DNA of 64,000 nt, from NCBI RefSeq assembly GCF_016906535.1, contig NC_057379.1, forward strand, positions 744,001 to 808,000, given 5' to 3'. Below the pieces are notes generated by a model. The model saw only the letters and a list, made by a program, of their open reading frames with translations. It had not been told where the DNA came from and ran no database searches. Source of the stretch: Rhizoctonia solani (lineage: Eukaryota; Basidiomycota; Agaricomycetes; Cantharellales; Ceratobasidiaceae). How positions within the stretch are numbered: the first letter of the stretch is position 1; every line of letters starts with the position of its first letter. Both the position numbers and the translations under genes were made by a program. Positions 48,667 to 58,863 of the stretch are shown here, in pieces.

Positions 48667-50551
48667 TGGTTAGGTAAACGGACACTAAATGACAATTTGT
48701 TTGTGGGTTCTCGTGATGGGAGAAACGGGACTGGCCCGGATGTCCAAGGGCCCGGTCCGGGAGTGGCGTGGAATGGTTAGCTAGGTTGGTACAATGGCCA
48801 ACGGAACTGAGCTGGGGCTTATTGAGCGCCACTCGGAGGCGGGTGCTCTTGTGACCCAGTTTGCAGGCCATCTCTCATTGGCAGCTTGCTGGAATACAGG
48901 GCTCACAAGACTAGCGTTTAGATTGAGTAATTACACACGAGTTTGCATTTCTTCTTTCTTCTTGGCGTCAATCCTATTGCACAAACACAAAACCATCATT
49001 GAACCATAAATATGTCACAGTAATGAGGAACAAGTTGAAATTCAAATTTTACCAAGAGCTAGCTTGACCGGTTCAACTTCAAACGCCTAGTTTGGTCAAA
49101 AGTAAAATATTCCTCAGTGTGGCACCAAGTACGTTTCAGTGCAAAAATTTACATACCGACTGCCTCTTTGGTTGTGATGTGAGAGCAGGAAGAAGTAGAA
49201 TCAAACCTCTTGGTTCATCCAATTCACTCTCAAACGCAAACATATAGATATTGACTACTGCCTATCTAGCAAGCCCTGCTCTGTGGGTCTCATGTCAATT
49301 AGATGCGCATGACCAGGGGCTGTATATATCTTGTGACCACAGTATTGCATAGGATATTGTTGAGAACAAATGCATACACCTTACTACTATTTATGTACTT
49401 TTCCTTGAATATGAGCTTGAACGAGAATAACAAACCAACTCCAAGACCACTCTTGCTCTTTTGCAACCCTTATATTTATGCGTACAAGGAAGCGAAATTT
49501 ATGATTAGTAAATGTGATATAAGTAAAACTGCCAGGCCCGGCGTGAGGTTTCAATTATTGTCCACTTGTAAATACAAACGTTGATGGCAACTGTGTTGCC
49601 AAGACAATGACAATCTGTAAAACACTCAATTGTTGTGGTTCGAAAGTAAAGACAGGTTTTTAGCGAATCCCCCCCCCCCGGGACCTTATAAGGTCAACGG
49701 GATTCATACATGAGTAAGCGGAACAAGCCAAATGAGTATATAGTTAGAAATCAGACACAAACAATGAAGAGAGCAAGGGAGTTGAAATGGTCAATTGAGT
49801 GGGCGCGGCCAGCTCAATATGTGAAGGGCTAGCATAAAAATGCAATTAATGTACAAATATTGCACACCCTTACACCCGGGAAGGTACCAATGTCCAGGGT
49901 CATTATGGTAACGCAAACCAGTTCAAGGAACGGTAGCAATATATTGAACTAGGCCCCATTGACATTGGGGTCATACCATCGAGCTGGCTTGGGCAAATGG
50001 GTCAAGCCCGGGCATATGCGTTGGTCGAATATTAAATATTGACTTGGTGTGCGCAACAAGGTAGGCAACATTGCAATACGGAGCAGGAATCAAATAAATT
50101 AGAGTAGTAGAGTAAACGGTACGATCTTCTGGGACTCATATTGTGCCACATAGAGGAGAAGGGCAATGGATGTATGAGTGTTATAATACCAGTAACTGTG
50201 TTACTATAATATGAAATTCTAGATGTGTTACCCAGCAAACCTTGGCCACATTGGCCTGTTTAAGTTTTGCGGTCCCACAGATTTGTATTAAACTATTAAA
50301 ACTGCACATAAAGAGAAACGGGTCAAGCACCCAAGAGAAGCACTTGGTTTATCATCAACGACCAGCATCTATACTTGACATATTGAAGATCCTACTTAAT
50401 AGGGTACCGTAGAAATCCAAAGATACCTACATAAATAGTTACTTATTTATGCTGGTTTACATGTAAGAAAGGAGGGGCGGGTTTTGGCCTGTAAGTTACT
50501 CGATTATGTAATGATACATGGAGTTGAAATGCTTGAATATTACCAAGTTAA
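48667..50551. other. Long gene-poor stretch
   Basis: 1.9 kb with no supported gene. It contains a run of 12 or more C near 49670 and short open frames only. Confidence 0.4.
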
Positions 50552-50880
50552 ATGCACCTGATCAAGGCCAGCAGAAGACCAGCACCTCATTCACATGACA
50601 CAGATCAAGCAGCACTATCTACGATTGCGGGTATGATCATTCCAGCCTCATTATAAGAGATACTAACAATCTCTGCTTCAACTTAGAGCAATTCAACGGA
50701 GGTAACCACCAACAGTTTGCTACCGCAACTTCCAACCTCCTGAAGCAATGTGAGGCGCAGCCAAGCAAGTGCACTGGGTTCAGCGCTCCAGGGGTTGAAG
50801 TCAAGACTCAAGAAGCTGCTACAGCTGCTACAACCAACAGCGAAGATCCAGCGGTAGTGGAGCTCTTGGATGAGGCCGAT

Positions 50881-51047
50881 TGTCCTGGACACGGTCATGA
50901 CCAGTAAGTGGTTGCATGCTGGCCCAAGCCCAAATTTGGGGGGTAGCAGGTGTAATCATGGGTTGTCAGCAGAGGAATAATAGGGCTCTATGGCTTAGTG
51001 GTCAAGCTGGTTCAATTCCGGCTAGTTATTTTCCTCTGTTTATGACA
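50881..51047 (+). repeat. Left terminal repeat of the TRIM-like element
   Basis: 167 bp. It contains TGGCTTAGTGG (50991-51001 area) and GGTTCAATTCC, resembling tRNA A and B boxes, only a few bases apart. Confidence 0.65.
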
Positions 51048-51131
51048 CTTGTAGAACTTGGAAGGACACCAGTTCTATCCCACCATGGGAAAAACTTTTC
51101 ACAGGGGCGCTGCCCACCCAAAAAAGGGGGG

Positions 51132-51572
51132 TGTCATGACCTTCATTGGCATGACATGATTTTTTACTATTTTTCTATCTTTTTTCTGAGACAGTTTCCT
51201 TTTTTGGTATATATTTATGACTCATCAAGGTCACGTGACATATTGATATATGATGTGAAATTGTAAATGACTCACTATTTTACTGTTGTTTTTGATGTGG
51301 CTTTCTTCATGTATATAAACCAGGTCAAGTCGCCGCTTAAACAGCAAGACTTGACCTCTTCGTCAATTCACTGAGCTCTTACCTATCCCTCTGCCCTGCT
51401 CCCTTGTTGAGCATTAGTGCACTTACTTAACATCAATTGCCAGGCCATTGTTGCCCTCTACCCTAATCCATACCCCTTGGGCCCTTGTTGCCCCTCTACC
51501 TGTTTCAGTCCATTGGTGATAGGGCCACGGACTTAAAGCCCCTTGCACCTAGGTCCGAGCTTAGTCGTGACA
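51132..51572 (+). repeat. 5' LTR of copy A
   Basis: 441 bp, starting TGTCATGACC and ending TCGTGACA. A TATATAAA box is near 51313. It differs from the 3' LTR mainly by one- or two-base gaps. Confidence 0.9.
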
Positions 51573-51648
51573 CTAGGTCAAGTCTTGTTACTCGTACTCT
51601 TGTCAACAAACAAGAACTGCGCTTAGATAAGCACAAAGCCTGAAACGG

Positions 51649-51965
51649 CATCACATCGTAGCCCCTGTGTAATAATCAAAGACAGGAATACAAGTGCCAG
51701 TAAGGTTGCGGGATAGCCCTTTGCCAGCAATTGTCCGCATACCAGGGTGTCCGCACCTTTAGTCCTCTGTTAGTCAGCTGAACCTCCGCTTACTAAAAAC
51801 CTGACGCATCACATCGTAGCCCCTGTGTAATAATCAAAGACAGGAATACAAGTGCCAGTAAGGTTGCGGGATAGCCCTTTGCCAGCAATTGTCCGCATAC
51901 CAGGGTGTCCGCACCTTTAGTCATACGCTGTTAGTCAGCTGAACCTCCGCTTACAAAACCTGACT
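51649..51965 (+). repeat. 158 bp tandem duplication in the leader of copy A
   Basis: Units 51649-51806 and 51807-51965 are almost identical (starting CATCACATCGTAGCCCC, ending AACCTGAC), differing only in a few bases near the end. Confidence 0.85.
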
Positions 51966-52157
51966 AATCATCACGCTCGTACACAGCTGTTGATATTAGA
52001 AAAGGATAGTTTAACGCTAGTGGGAAGGCAAACAGTTAGTAATTAGCACTATAAATCCGTTATTACCTATCTGATCGAGTACCGATTTATATTGGGAACG
52101 CACTCTAGTGTTTGATTTTTTAGATCTTATCCTTCGCCATCTTTTGGCCCTACTCCA

Positions 52158-52597
52158 TTGTCACCCGCTACCTCTACCTTGAAAAAACTCAGCGACATCA
52201 ACCACGTTCTAGTTGGTCGCATCAACAACCTCGAAGAACATATTGCTCGCATTGAAGAACCAGGGCTCGTCCAAACCATAGCCCATATTAACATCACAAG
52301 TCGTTTGCAGAGCGCCTTAATAATATCTACGAGGCAGATCTTCAGGAACAAAGGAACCTTATTACCAATCTTGAAGCCCATAACCGCAACCTTGCTCTTA
52401 CCATTGAAGAGCAAGAACGACTTATTGAGGAAAGGGACCGCCTTCTTGTTGAAAAGGAGCTTGAGCTAGATAACTTCCACTGCTCTATTCAGGATATCAC
52501 CCAAGACGGAAAGGGTCGAATCCATTATTACAAAGAATATGAGTTTTTCGCAGTCTCATATGACAATGCCTGGCTTGGGCGCAATGGGAGAGACTAA
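52158..52597 (+). pseudogene. Pre-gag coiled-coil ORF of copy A
   Basis: A Leu/Glu/Arg-rich segment in two frames: LKKLSDINHVLVGRINNLEE, then after a frame change near 52290 ERLNNIYEADLQEQRNLI to EKELELDNFHC, ending LGRNGRD with TAA 52595-52597. It is predicted to form a coiled coil. The last 60 or so bases overlap the gag start region in another frame, as in copy B. Confidence 0.6.
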
Positions 52598-52668
52598 TTG
52601 ACTTCTCCCCAATTCAATCAGGATGGTCTGCTCCATCCTCTCGTACACATACTCCTGCTCCTGCGGCT

Positions 52669-54051
52669 GTGCCGCCTCATGTTTATTCTCCCATGTCTTT
52701 TGATCAAATGTCAGATCGCGAACTCCTTGATATGGTAGCCCAGAATATGATCATTTTGAAAAAAGAATTTTCCCAACTACAAGGGGCTTACGAAGCCCAA
52801 AGTGATCAATTAGCATTGTTAAGGGCGGAACTTGAGGAACATTGCAACCAGTCACGTAACCAACATGTGTTTTATTCAAATCAAATTCAAGGAGCCGCGG
52901 CCTCCATTCAGGTTGTGCAAGATCAATTGCTCCATATGTCTAATGCTTGCCCTACAGCCCCACCTCCACCTCCTCGAAGTTTGCCAAGCCCAATAAGTTC
53001 AATGGCAAAAAGAAGACGCCCTCAATTTCATCATTGCCTGTCAAGCTTATATAAGGGCAAAAGGGGCCAACCAATCCCACAAAGAAAAATCTTGTGGGTT
53101 ACATCATATTTTGAAGGAGCAGCTGAGGACTGGGTTCGTCCATATAAAGAAAGAAAGTGTTCAGGGGAGAAGCAGTCCCTCTGTTGGAGGATATCGATAC
53201 TTTTTGGGCTGAGTTCACTAAGCATTATGTGGATACTAACCGCGATGAAAAATATTGCCAAAAATGGAACAACTTGCGGCAGAAGGCTTCAGTCCAGGAG
53301 TACACTCAAGAATTTCAACAGTACTCCGTATCCTTGGGTTATAGCAACGAGACACTGCGCAATAAGTACTATGATGGACTCAAAAATGACATCAAGGACA
53401 TTATGTTATCTACCATGTTCCAATGGCGTCGTGCTACCGCTCAACAAGTTTATGACAAAGCGGAAGAGATTGCCAACCATATTGAATCCACTTGTCTGTC
53501 CAATCCATCGGTCTCTACTACTCGTACCACTTCCTCTACTGTTCCCACCTCCACTTCTACTTCCAATCCCACTCCTGCTTGCACTCGTCTCAACGTTGGG
53601 GACAATGTTTACATGATTGATCCCACCACTTGTCGCGCGAAAAAAAGGCGCTATCACTTCTATTGTTCGAACAACCTCCGGCAACATGCCAAACGTCAGG
53701 TGGAATGGGGAAACAAAAGATACCATGATACCATTCCCCTCCCTTAAAAAAGATGAACGTCCTGCTGCCGCCGCACCTGTCAAATCTATAATTGCCCCCA
53801 CTCCCATCTTAGCCTCGAATTCTAAAGGTCCAGGCCCTATGGATCTTGATGGAAGGGGTTTTGCTAATCTCACTTGTCATGTGTGCGGTGGTAAAGGTCA
53901 TTTTGCGCGAAACTGTCCCTCCAAGCCCATGTCTGGACATGTGGCTAATGTTGAATGGTCATGGGAAAGGCCAAAGGAAGAGAGTCGTATCGAAGTTGTT
54001 TCAGATGAAGAAGAATTGGGAAAAGGAAAGCCAAGGCCGACTAAGGAGTAA
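52669..54051 (+). pseudogene. Gag of copy A (broken)
   Basis: Open pieces encode the capsid-like region (EYTQEFQQYSVSLGYSNETL) and a CCHC zinc knuckle CHVCGGKGHFARNC (about 53877-53918). Frame changes occur near 53000 and 53640. The N-terminal part before 52669 is cut by a TGA. The slippery GGGAAAA at 54018-54024 is retained. Confidence 0.8.
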
Positions 54052-54189
54052 GGCACTTGGCTGTATGCTTGCGGATTTGCATCATGAGAATAATGATTTT
54101 GAAATACTTTCCTTATGTAATACTTCTCAAATATATGCATCGTTCTCTGCAAATCCGTGCAAAACTCCTAAATCCCAAAAATCTAGTTT

Positions 54190-57100
54190 TTGGCTAAGCC
54201 TTTTCAGGGAAAAGCCATGATTGATTCCGGAGCTACGTCGTGCTTCATCCACCCTCTTTTGGTAGAAACTTATCGACTTCCTACCTACCTTCATCCAATT
54301 CCTAAAAAGCTCCGCGTTATTGATGGCCAAGAAATTGATTCTGGCCAAATCACTCATTTCACTCGCTTCAAATGCACTATTGGTAACCATACCAAAGAAC
54401 TAGAATGCCATATTTCAAATATTGGCAATCATCAGTTAGTTTTAGGAATGTCATGGCTAAAGAAGCATAACCCCCAGATATCATGGGAAAAACATACCCT
54501 TGTCTTTAATTCGTTATACTGCTCCAATAATTGCCTACCCGTACCTGCTGTTTTAGAACTCAAGCAGTAGAAGAAATCCCTACTCCCTACCAAGAATTCT
54601 CTAGAGTATTTTCGGAGGAAGAATCATCCAAATTGCCACCCCACCGTCCTTATGATATTGCTATTGAGTTGCTTCCTGATGCAAAACCCCGACATGGCCC
54701 CATTTATAGCCTAGGCCCAAGGGAGGATGCCGAACTCAAGGAAACTATTGAAAAACAACTCAAGGCCGGATTGATTCGACCCTCAAAGTCTCCCATGGCT
54801 TCTCCAATCTTATTTGTCAAGAAAAAGAATGGAAAATTACGCATGTGTGTGGACTACCGGCGCTTGAATAGCATGACCAAGAAGAACGCGTACCCTTTAC
54901 CCTTGCCACAATCTTATCAAGAAGTTACAAGGTGCCAAGATCTTTAGTAAATTTGATCTTAAGTCAGGTTACAATTTAGTCCGAATTAAAGAAGGTGACG
55001 AATGGAAGACGGCCTTCAAAACAAAATACGGACTATTCGAATACTTGGTTATGCCCTTTGGTTTGACAAATGCACCGGCGTCTTTTCAAGACATGATGAA
55101 CAAAATTTTCCGAGACCTTTTGGACGTATATGTCATCATTTACTTGGACGATATTCTAGTCTTCTCCCTGAATGAAAAGGATCATGAAACCCATGTGCGA
55201 GAGGTACTGAAAAGGCTACAGGATAATGACCTTTTTTGCAATATGAGAAATGCCATTTCCACGTCAAGAAGATTGATTATCTAGGAATATTGAGAAATGC
55301 CATTTCCACGTCAAGAAGATTGATTATCTAGGGTTTATCATATCGGAATTTGGTATAGAAGTTGATCAATCTAAGGTCACAGACGCCCTGAACTGGTCGA
55401 CACCTAAGAATGTCAAAAACATCCAAGAATTCTTAGGATTTGTGAACTTCTATAGACGGTTTATCCCTAATTTTGGCAACATGGCACGGCCTTTGTATAA
55501 TTTGCTCAAGAAAGACAGTCAATGGAAATGGGAACAAGCAGAACAGCAATCCTTTGACGGCCTTAAAAATGTCTTACCTCAGCACCCTTGCTTTTACAGC
55601 CTGACACCACAAGACAATTTTATGTAGAATGCAACGCATCGGACTATGCCACTGGAGCAATACTATCTCAGCGTAATCCTGAAGGGAAACTAGCCCCCGT
55701 AGCCTATCTATCAAAATCCCTATCCCCAGCCGAAAAAAACTACGACATCTTTGACAAAGAATTACTGGCAGTCATTAGGGCATTTAAGGAATGGCGTCAT
55801 TTACTGGAAGGGTCAGAATTACCAGTCCAAGTTCTAACAGATCATAAGAATTTGGAGTATTTCTCTACGTCACAATCCTTGAACAAACGTCAAATCCGAT
55901 GGGCAAATTTCCTAGTAGACTACAATTTCCAGATTACCTACAGACCTGGGGCACAGAACAAAAAGGCGGATATTCTCTCTAGACGCTATGATTTAATACC
56001 CCTTGAAGGGGGGGTAGAGAACCAGGTTCTCCTAAAACCGGAACTTTTCATCGCATCTATTACCCCAGATCAGGAAATCAACGATCTGATTGGTGAAGCA
56101 ATCTATGAGGATGAACGTCTTAAAGAAATCTTGTACAAGCTCCAGAACAAAAATAAAGTAGTTGACTGGGAATTAAAGGAAGGATTACTATGGTTTCAAG
56201 GGAAATATTTGTTCCAAAGGATGACACTATTAGGAACCTTATCTTGGAATCTAGGCATGACGCTTTAGCAGCAGGGCATCCAGGACAGGCCAGGACATTA
56301 GAACTTGTTTCCAGGAAAAATTTGTCATTCTTATGTCAGCCATTGCGAAACCTGCATCAGGTCCAAACCAACAAACCAAGTATCTGTAGGATTACTAAAA
56401 CCATTGCAAATTCCTGAACGTCCTGGGAAGACATAGCCTATGACATGATTGTGGGACTACCGGTTTCAGAAGGCTTTGATGCCATACTTACTGTCATTGA
56501 CCGATTCTCAAAAATGGTCCACTTTATTCCTACCCAATCCACGGCGTTGGCTATTGATATTGCCAACCTCTTCATCACGTATATATGGAAATTACACGGC
56601 CTCCCTAGAAGTACGGTTTCAGACAGAGGTCCTACATTTAATGCCAAGTTCATTCGTCATCTGTATAAAAGGTTGGACATTAAACCCACATACTCTACAG
56701 CCTACCATCCGCAAACAGATGGACAGACAGAACGAATACAAAGGGAGGCTGAAATCTTTATCCGTATGTTCGGAAATCACCGCCAATCAGACTGGGTATC
56801 CCTACTTCCTTTGGCCAAGTTTGCCCTCAATAATCTAAAACAAACTTCTACGGGCAAATCTCCATTCCAGATATGTTACGCTTAAATCCCCGATTCTCTG
56901 TAGGTCAAAAACAGATGAATCAGTACCCAATGCAGATGAACACGCGGAGTTCTTAGAACAAGGCTACGATGAAGTCAAGGCAGCATTGTCCCTGTCACAA
57001 GAAAGGATGAAACACTTCTATGATCAACATCACAGAAAAGAAGAAGAAATTCAAGTAGGAGACAAAGCCTGGCTGAGCCATCAAAATATATCTACAGACA

Positions 57101-57497
57101 GACCCTCAATGAAACTCAGCCACAAAAAATTAGGACCCTACTTAGTAATCAAAAGAATAGGATCACACGCATACAAACTTCAATTACCCCAACTATGCGC
57201 ATACATCCTGTGTTCCATATCAATCTTCTTACTAAATTTCATCCTGACCCTCATGGTCGCGACCCTCCCCAACCTGCACCCATTGTCACAGAAGAAGGAG
57301 AGGAGGAATATGAGGTTGAAAAAATCTTGGATAGTAAATGGAAAGGACGCGGGAAAACAAGGAAACTTTGGTATCTGATTAAGTGGAAGGGATACGACAA
57401 GGGAAGCAATTCTTGGGAACCAATCGATAATGTGGCCAATGCCAAGGAAGCAAAAGAAGAGTTCCATAAGGAGTACCCTGATGCAGTTGGAGCTTGA
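54190..57497 (+). pseudogene. Pol of copy A (protease-RT-RNase H-integrase-chromodomain), broken
   Basis: The protease motif DSGATSCF lies near 54220. RT has [17 protein letters not shown] and YLDDILVFS (about 55050-55165). RNase H (ECNASDYATGAIL) is near 55630, the integrase zinc region (GHPGQARTLEL) near 56275 and the DDE core near 56450-56750. A chromodomain at the end has KWKGYDKGSNSWEP. Frame changes separate every domain, and a 47 bp tandem duplication lies in RT. Confidence 0.85.
55245..55338 (+). repeat. 47 bp tandem duplication inside RT of copy A
   Basis: GAGAAATGCCATTTCCACG... occurs at 55245 and again at 55292 with a 47 bp period; copy B has it once. It breaks the reading frame. 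Confidence 0.85.
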
Positions 57498-57508
57498 AGA
57501 GGGGGTAA

Positions 57509-57956
57509 TGTCATGACCTTCATTGGCATGACATGATTTTTTACTATTTTTCTATCTTTTTTCTGAGACAGTTTCCTTTTTGGTATATATTTATGACTCA
57601 TCAAGGTCACGTGACATATTTGATATATGATGTGAATTGTAAATGACTCACTATTTAGTACTGTTGTTTTTGATGTGGCTTTCTTCATGTATATAAACCA
57701 GGTCAAGTCGCCGCTTAAACAGCAAGACTTGACCTCTTTGTCAATTCACCTGAGCTCTTACCTATCCCTCTGCCCTGCTCCCTTGTTGAGCATTAGTGCA
57801 CTTACTTAAACATCAATTGCCAGGCCATTGTTGCCCTCTACCCTAATCCATACCCCTTGGGCCCTTGTCGCCCCTCTACCTGTTTCATAGTCCATTGGTG
57901 ATAGGGCCACGGACTTAAAGCCCCCTTGCACCATAGGTCCAAGCTTAGTCGTGACA
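57509..57956 (+). repeat. 3' LTR of copy A
   Basis: 448 bp, preceded by the purine tract GAAGAGGGGG and followed by GGGGG. Confidence 0.9.
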
Positions 57957-57964
57957 GGGGGCAG

Positions 57965-58137
57965 TGTCCTGGACACGGTCACATGACCAGTACAAGTGGT
58001 TGCATGCTGGCCCAAGCCCAAATTTGGGGGGTAGCAGGTGTAATCATGGGTTGTCAGCAGAGGAATAATAGGGCTCTATGGCTTAGTGGTCAAGCTGGTT
58101 CAATTCCAGCTAGTTCTATTTTCCTCTGTTTATGACA
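57965..58137 (+). repeat. Right terminal repeat of the TRIM-like element
   Basis: 173 bp. It is near-identical to 50881-51047 apart from a few 2-base gaps and substitutions. Confidence 0.65.
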
Positions 58138-58409
58138 CCAATAAATGGGAGGAGGAATGGGAGCTTGACGCCGTTATTGAACAACCGGGACCCGGTTCAA
58201 AGTACTCATTTGAGATTGGGGAGTCGGATGGCATTGATTTAAGCTCACCGGTGTTACTGGACCTACTCAGTGATGACCCGGTCAAGGGTGTTGATATTGG
58301 GTCAGCTGGCAAGAGGAAAGAAGCGCAAAAGAGTGAGCAAGAGAACTTAGTTGTCTCTTTGTTGAAGTTTCAGTTTTAGATTCTCTCTGTTCCTTACAAC
58401 TTGGGTATG

Positions 58410-58852
58410 TGTCACGACTAAGCTCGGACCTATGATACAAGTAGGCTTAAAGTCCGTGGCCCTATCACCAATGGACTATGAGAACAAGAGGGGCGACAAA
58501 GGCCCAGGGGGTATGATTTAGGGTAGAGGGCAACAAAGGCCTGGTAGGTGATGCTTAAGTAAAGTGCACTAGGCTCAACAAGGGAGCAGGGCAATGGGTA
58601 GGTAAGAACTCAGGTGGATTGACGAAGAGGTCAAGTCTTGCTGTTTAGCGGCGACTTGACCTGGCTTATATACATGAGGAAAGCCACATCAAAAACAACA
58701 GTACTAAATAGTGAGTCATTTACAATTTCACATCATATATCAAATATATCACGTGATCTTGATGAGTCATAAATATATACCAAAAAGGAAACTGTCTCAG
58801 AAAAAAGGTAGAAAATAGTAAAAATCATGTCATGCCAATGAAGGTCATGACA
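58410..58852 (-). repeat. 3' LTR of copy B
   Basis: 443 bp. On the plus strand it reads TGTCACGAC...GGTCATGACA and abuts the complement of a GAAGAGGGGG-type purine tract. Confidence 0.9.
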
Positions 58853-58863
58853 TCACCCCCTCT

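Larger units (their letters stand above)
51132..57956 (+). mobile_element. Ty3-type chromovirus, copy A (full length, inactive)
   Basis: 6.8 kb element with two LTRs (TGTCATGACC...GTCGTGACA), a GGGGG target duplication (51127-51131 and 57957-57961) and a purine tract GAAGAGGGGG before the 3' LTR. Gag, protease, reverse transcriptase, RNase H, integrase and chromodomain are all recognisable but are broken by frame changes and small duplications. Confidence 0.9.
50881..58137. mobile_element. TRIM-like miniature LTR element, split by chromovirus copy A
   Basis: Two near-identical repeats (50881-51047 and 57965-58137) begin TGTCC and end GACA. They are flanked by near-matching 5-mers, CCGAT (50876-50880) and CCAAT (58138-58142). 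Without the chromovirus insertion the internal region would be only about 90 bp and would end in a purine tract (AAAAAAGGGGGG, then CAG) just before the right repeat. These are TRIM features. No coding capacity. Confidence 0.65.
50552..58379 (+). pseudogene. Small host ORF split by nested retroelements
   Basis: Left part: exons 50552-50630 and 50687-50880, joined over a 56 nt intron that has a perfect TACTAAC branch site. The text runs through EQFNGGNHQQFATATSNLL to VVELLDEAD. Right part: 58143-58379, KWEEEWELDAVIEQPG to SLLKFQF and TAG. Removing everything from 50881 to the end of the second target copy (58142) rejoins GAT and AAA codons in one frame, about 169 aa. The predicted product is acidic, with a Lys-rich end. 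I do not recognise the family; it may be a host gene or part of an older transposon. The start is the first ATG after an in-frame stop and is uncertain. Confidence 0.6.

Noticed and set aside
49668..49684. Poly-C run as a functional element
   Set aside because: It is a plain homopolymer in a gene-poor stretch, unreliable in length and with no structure around it.
50881..51047. Stand-alone SINE interpretation of the 170 bp repeat
   Set aside because: TG...CA ends, a purine tract before the second copy and matching 5 bp flanks fit a TRIM better; the tRNA-like boxes are kept as a separate observation.
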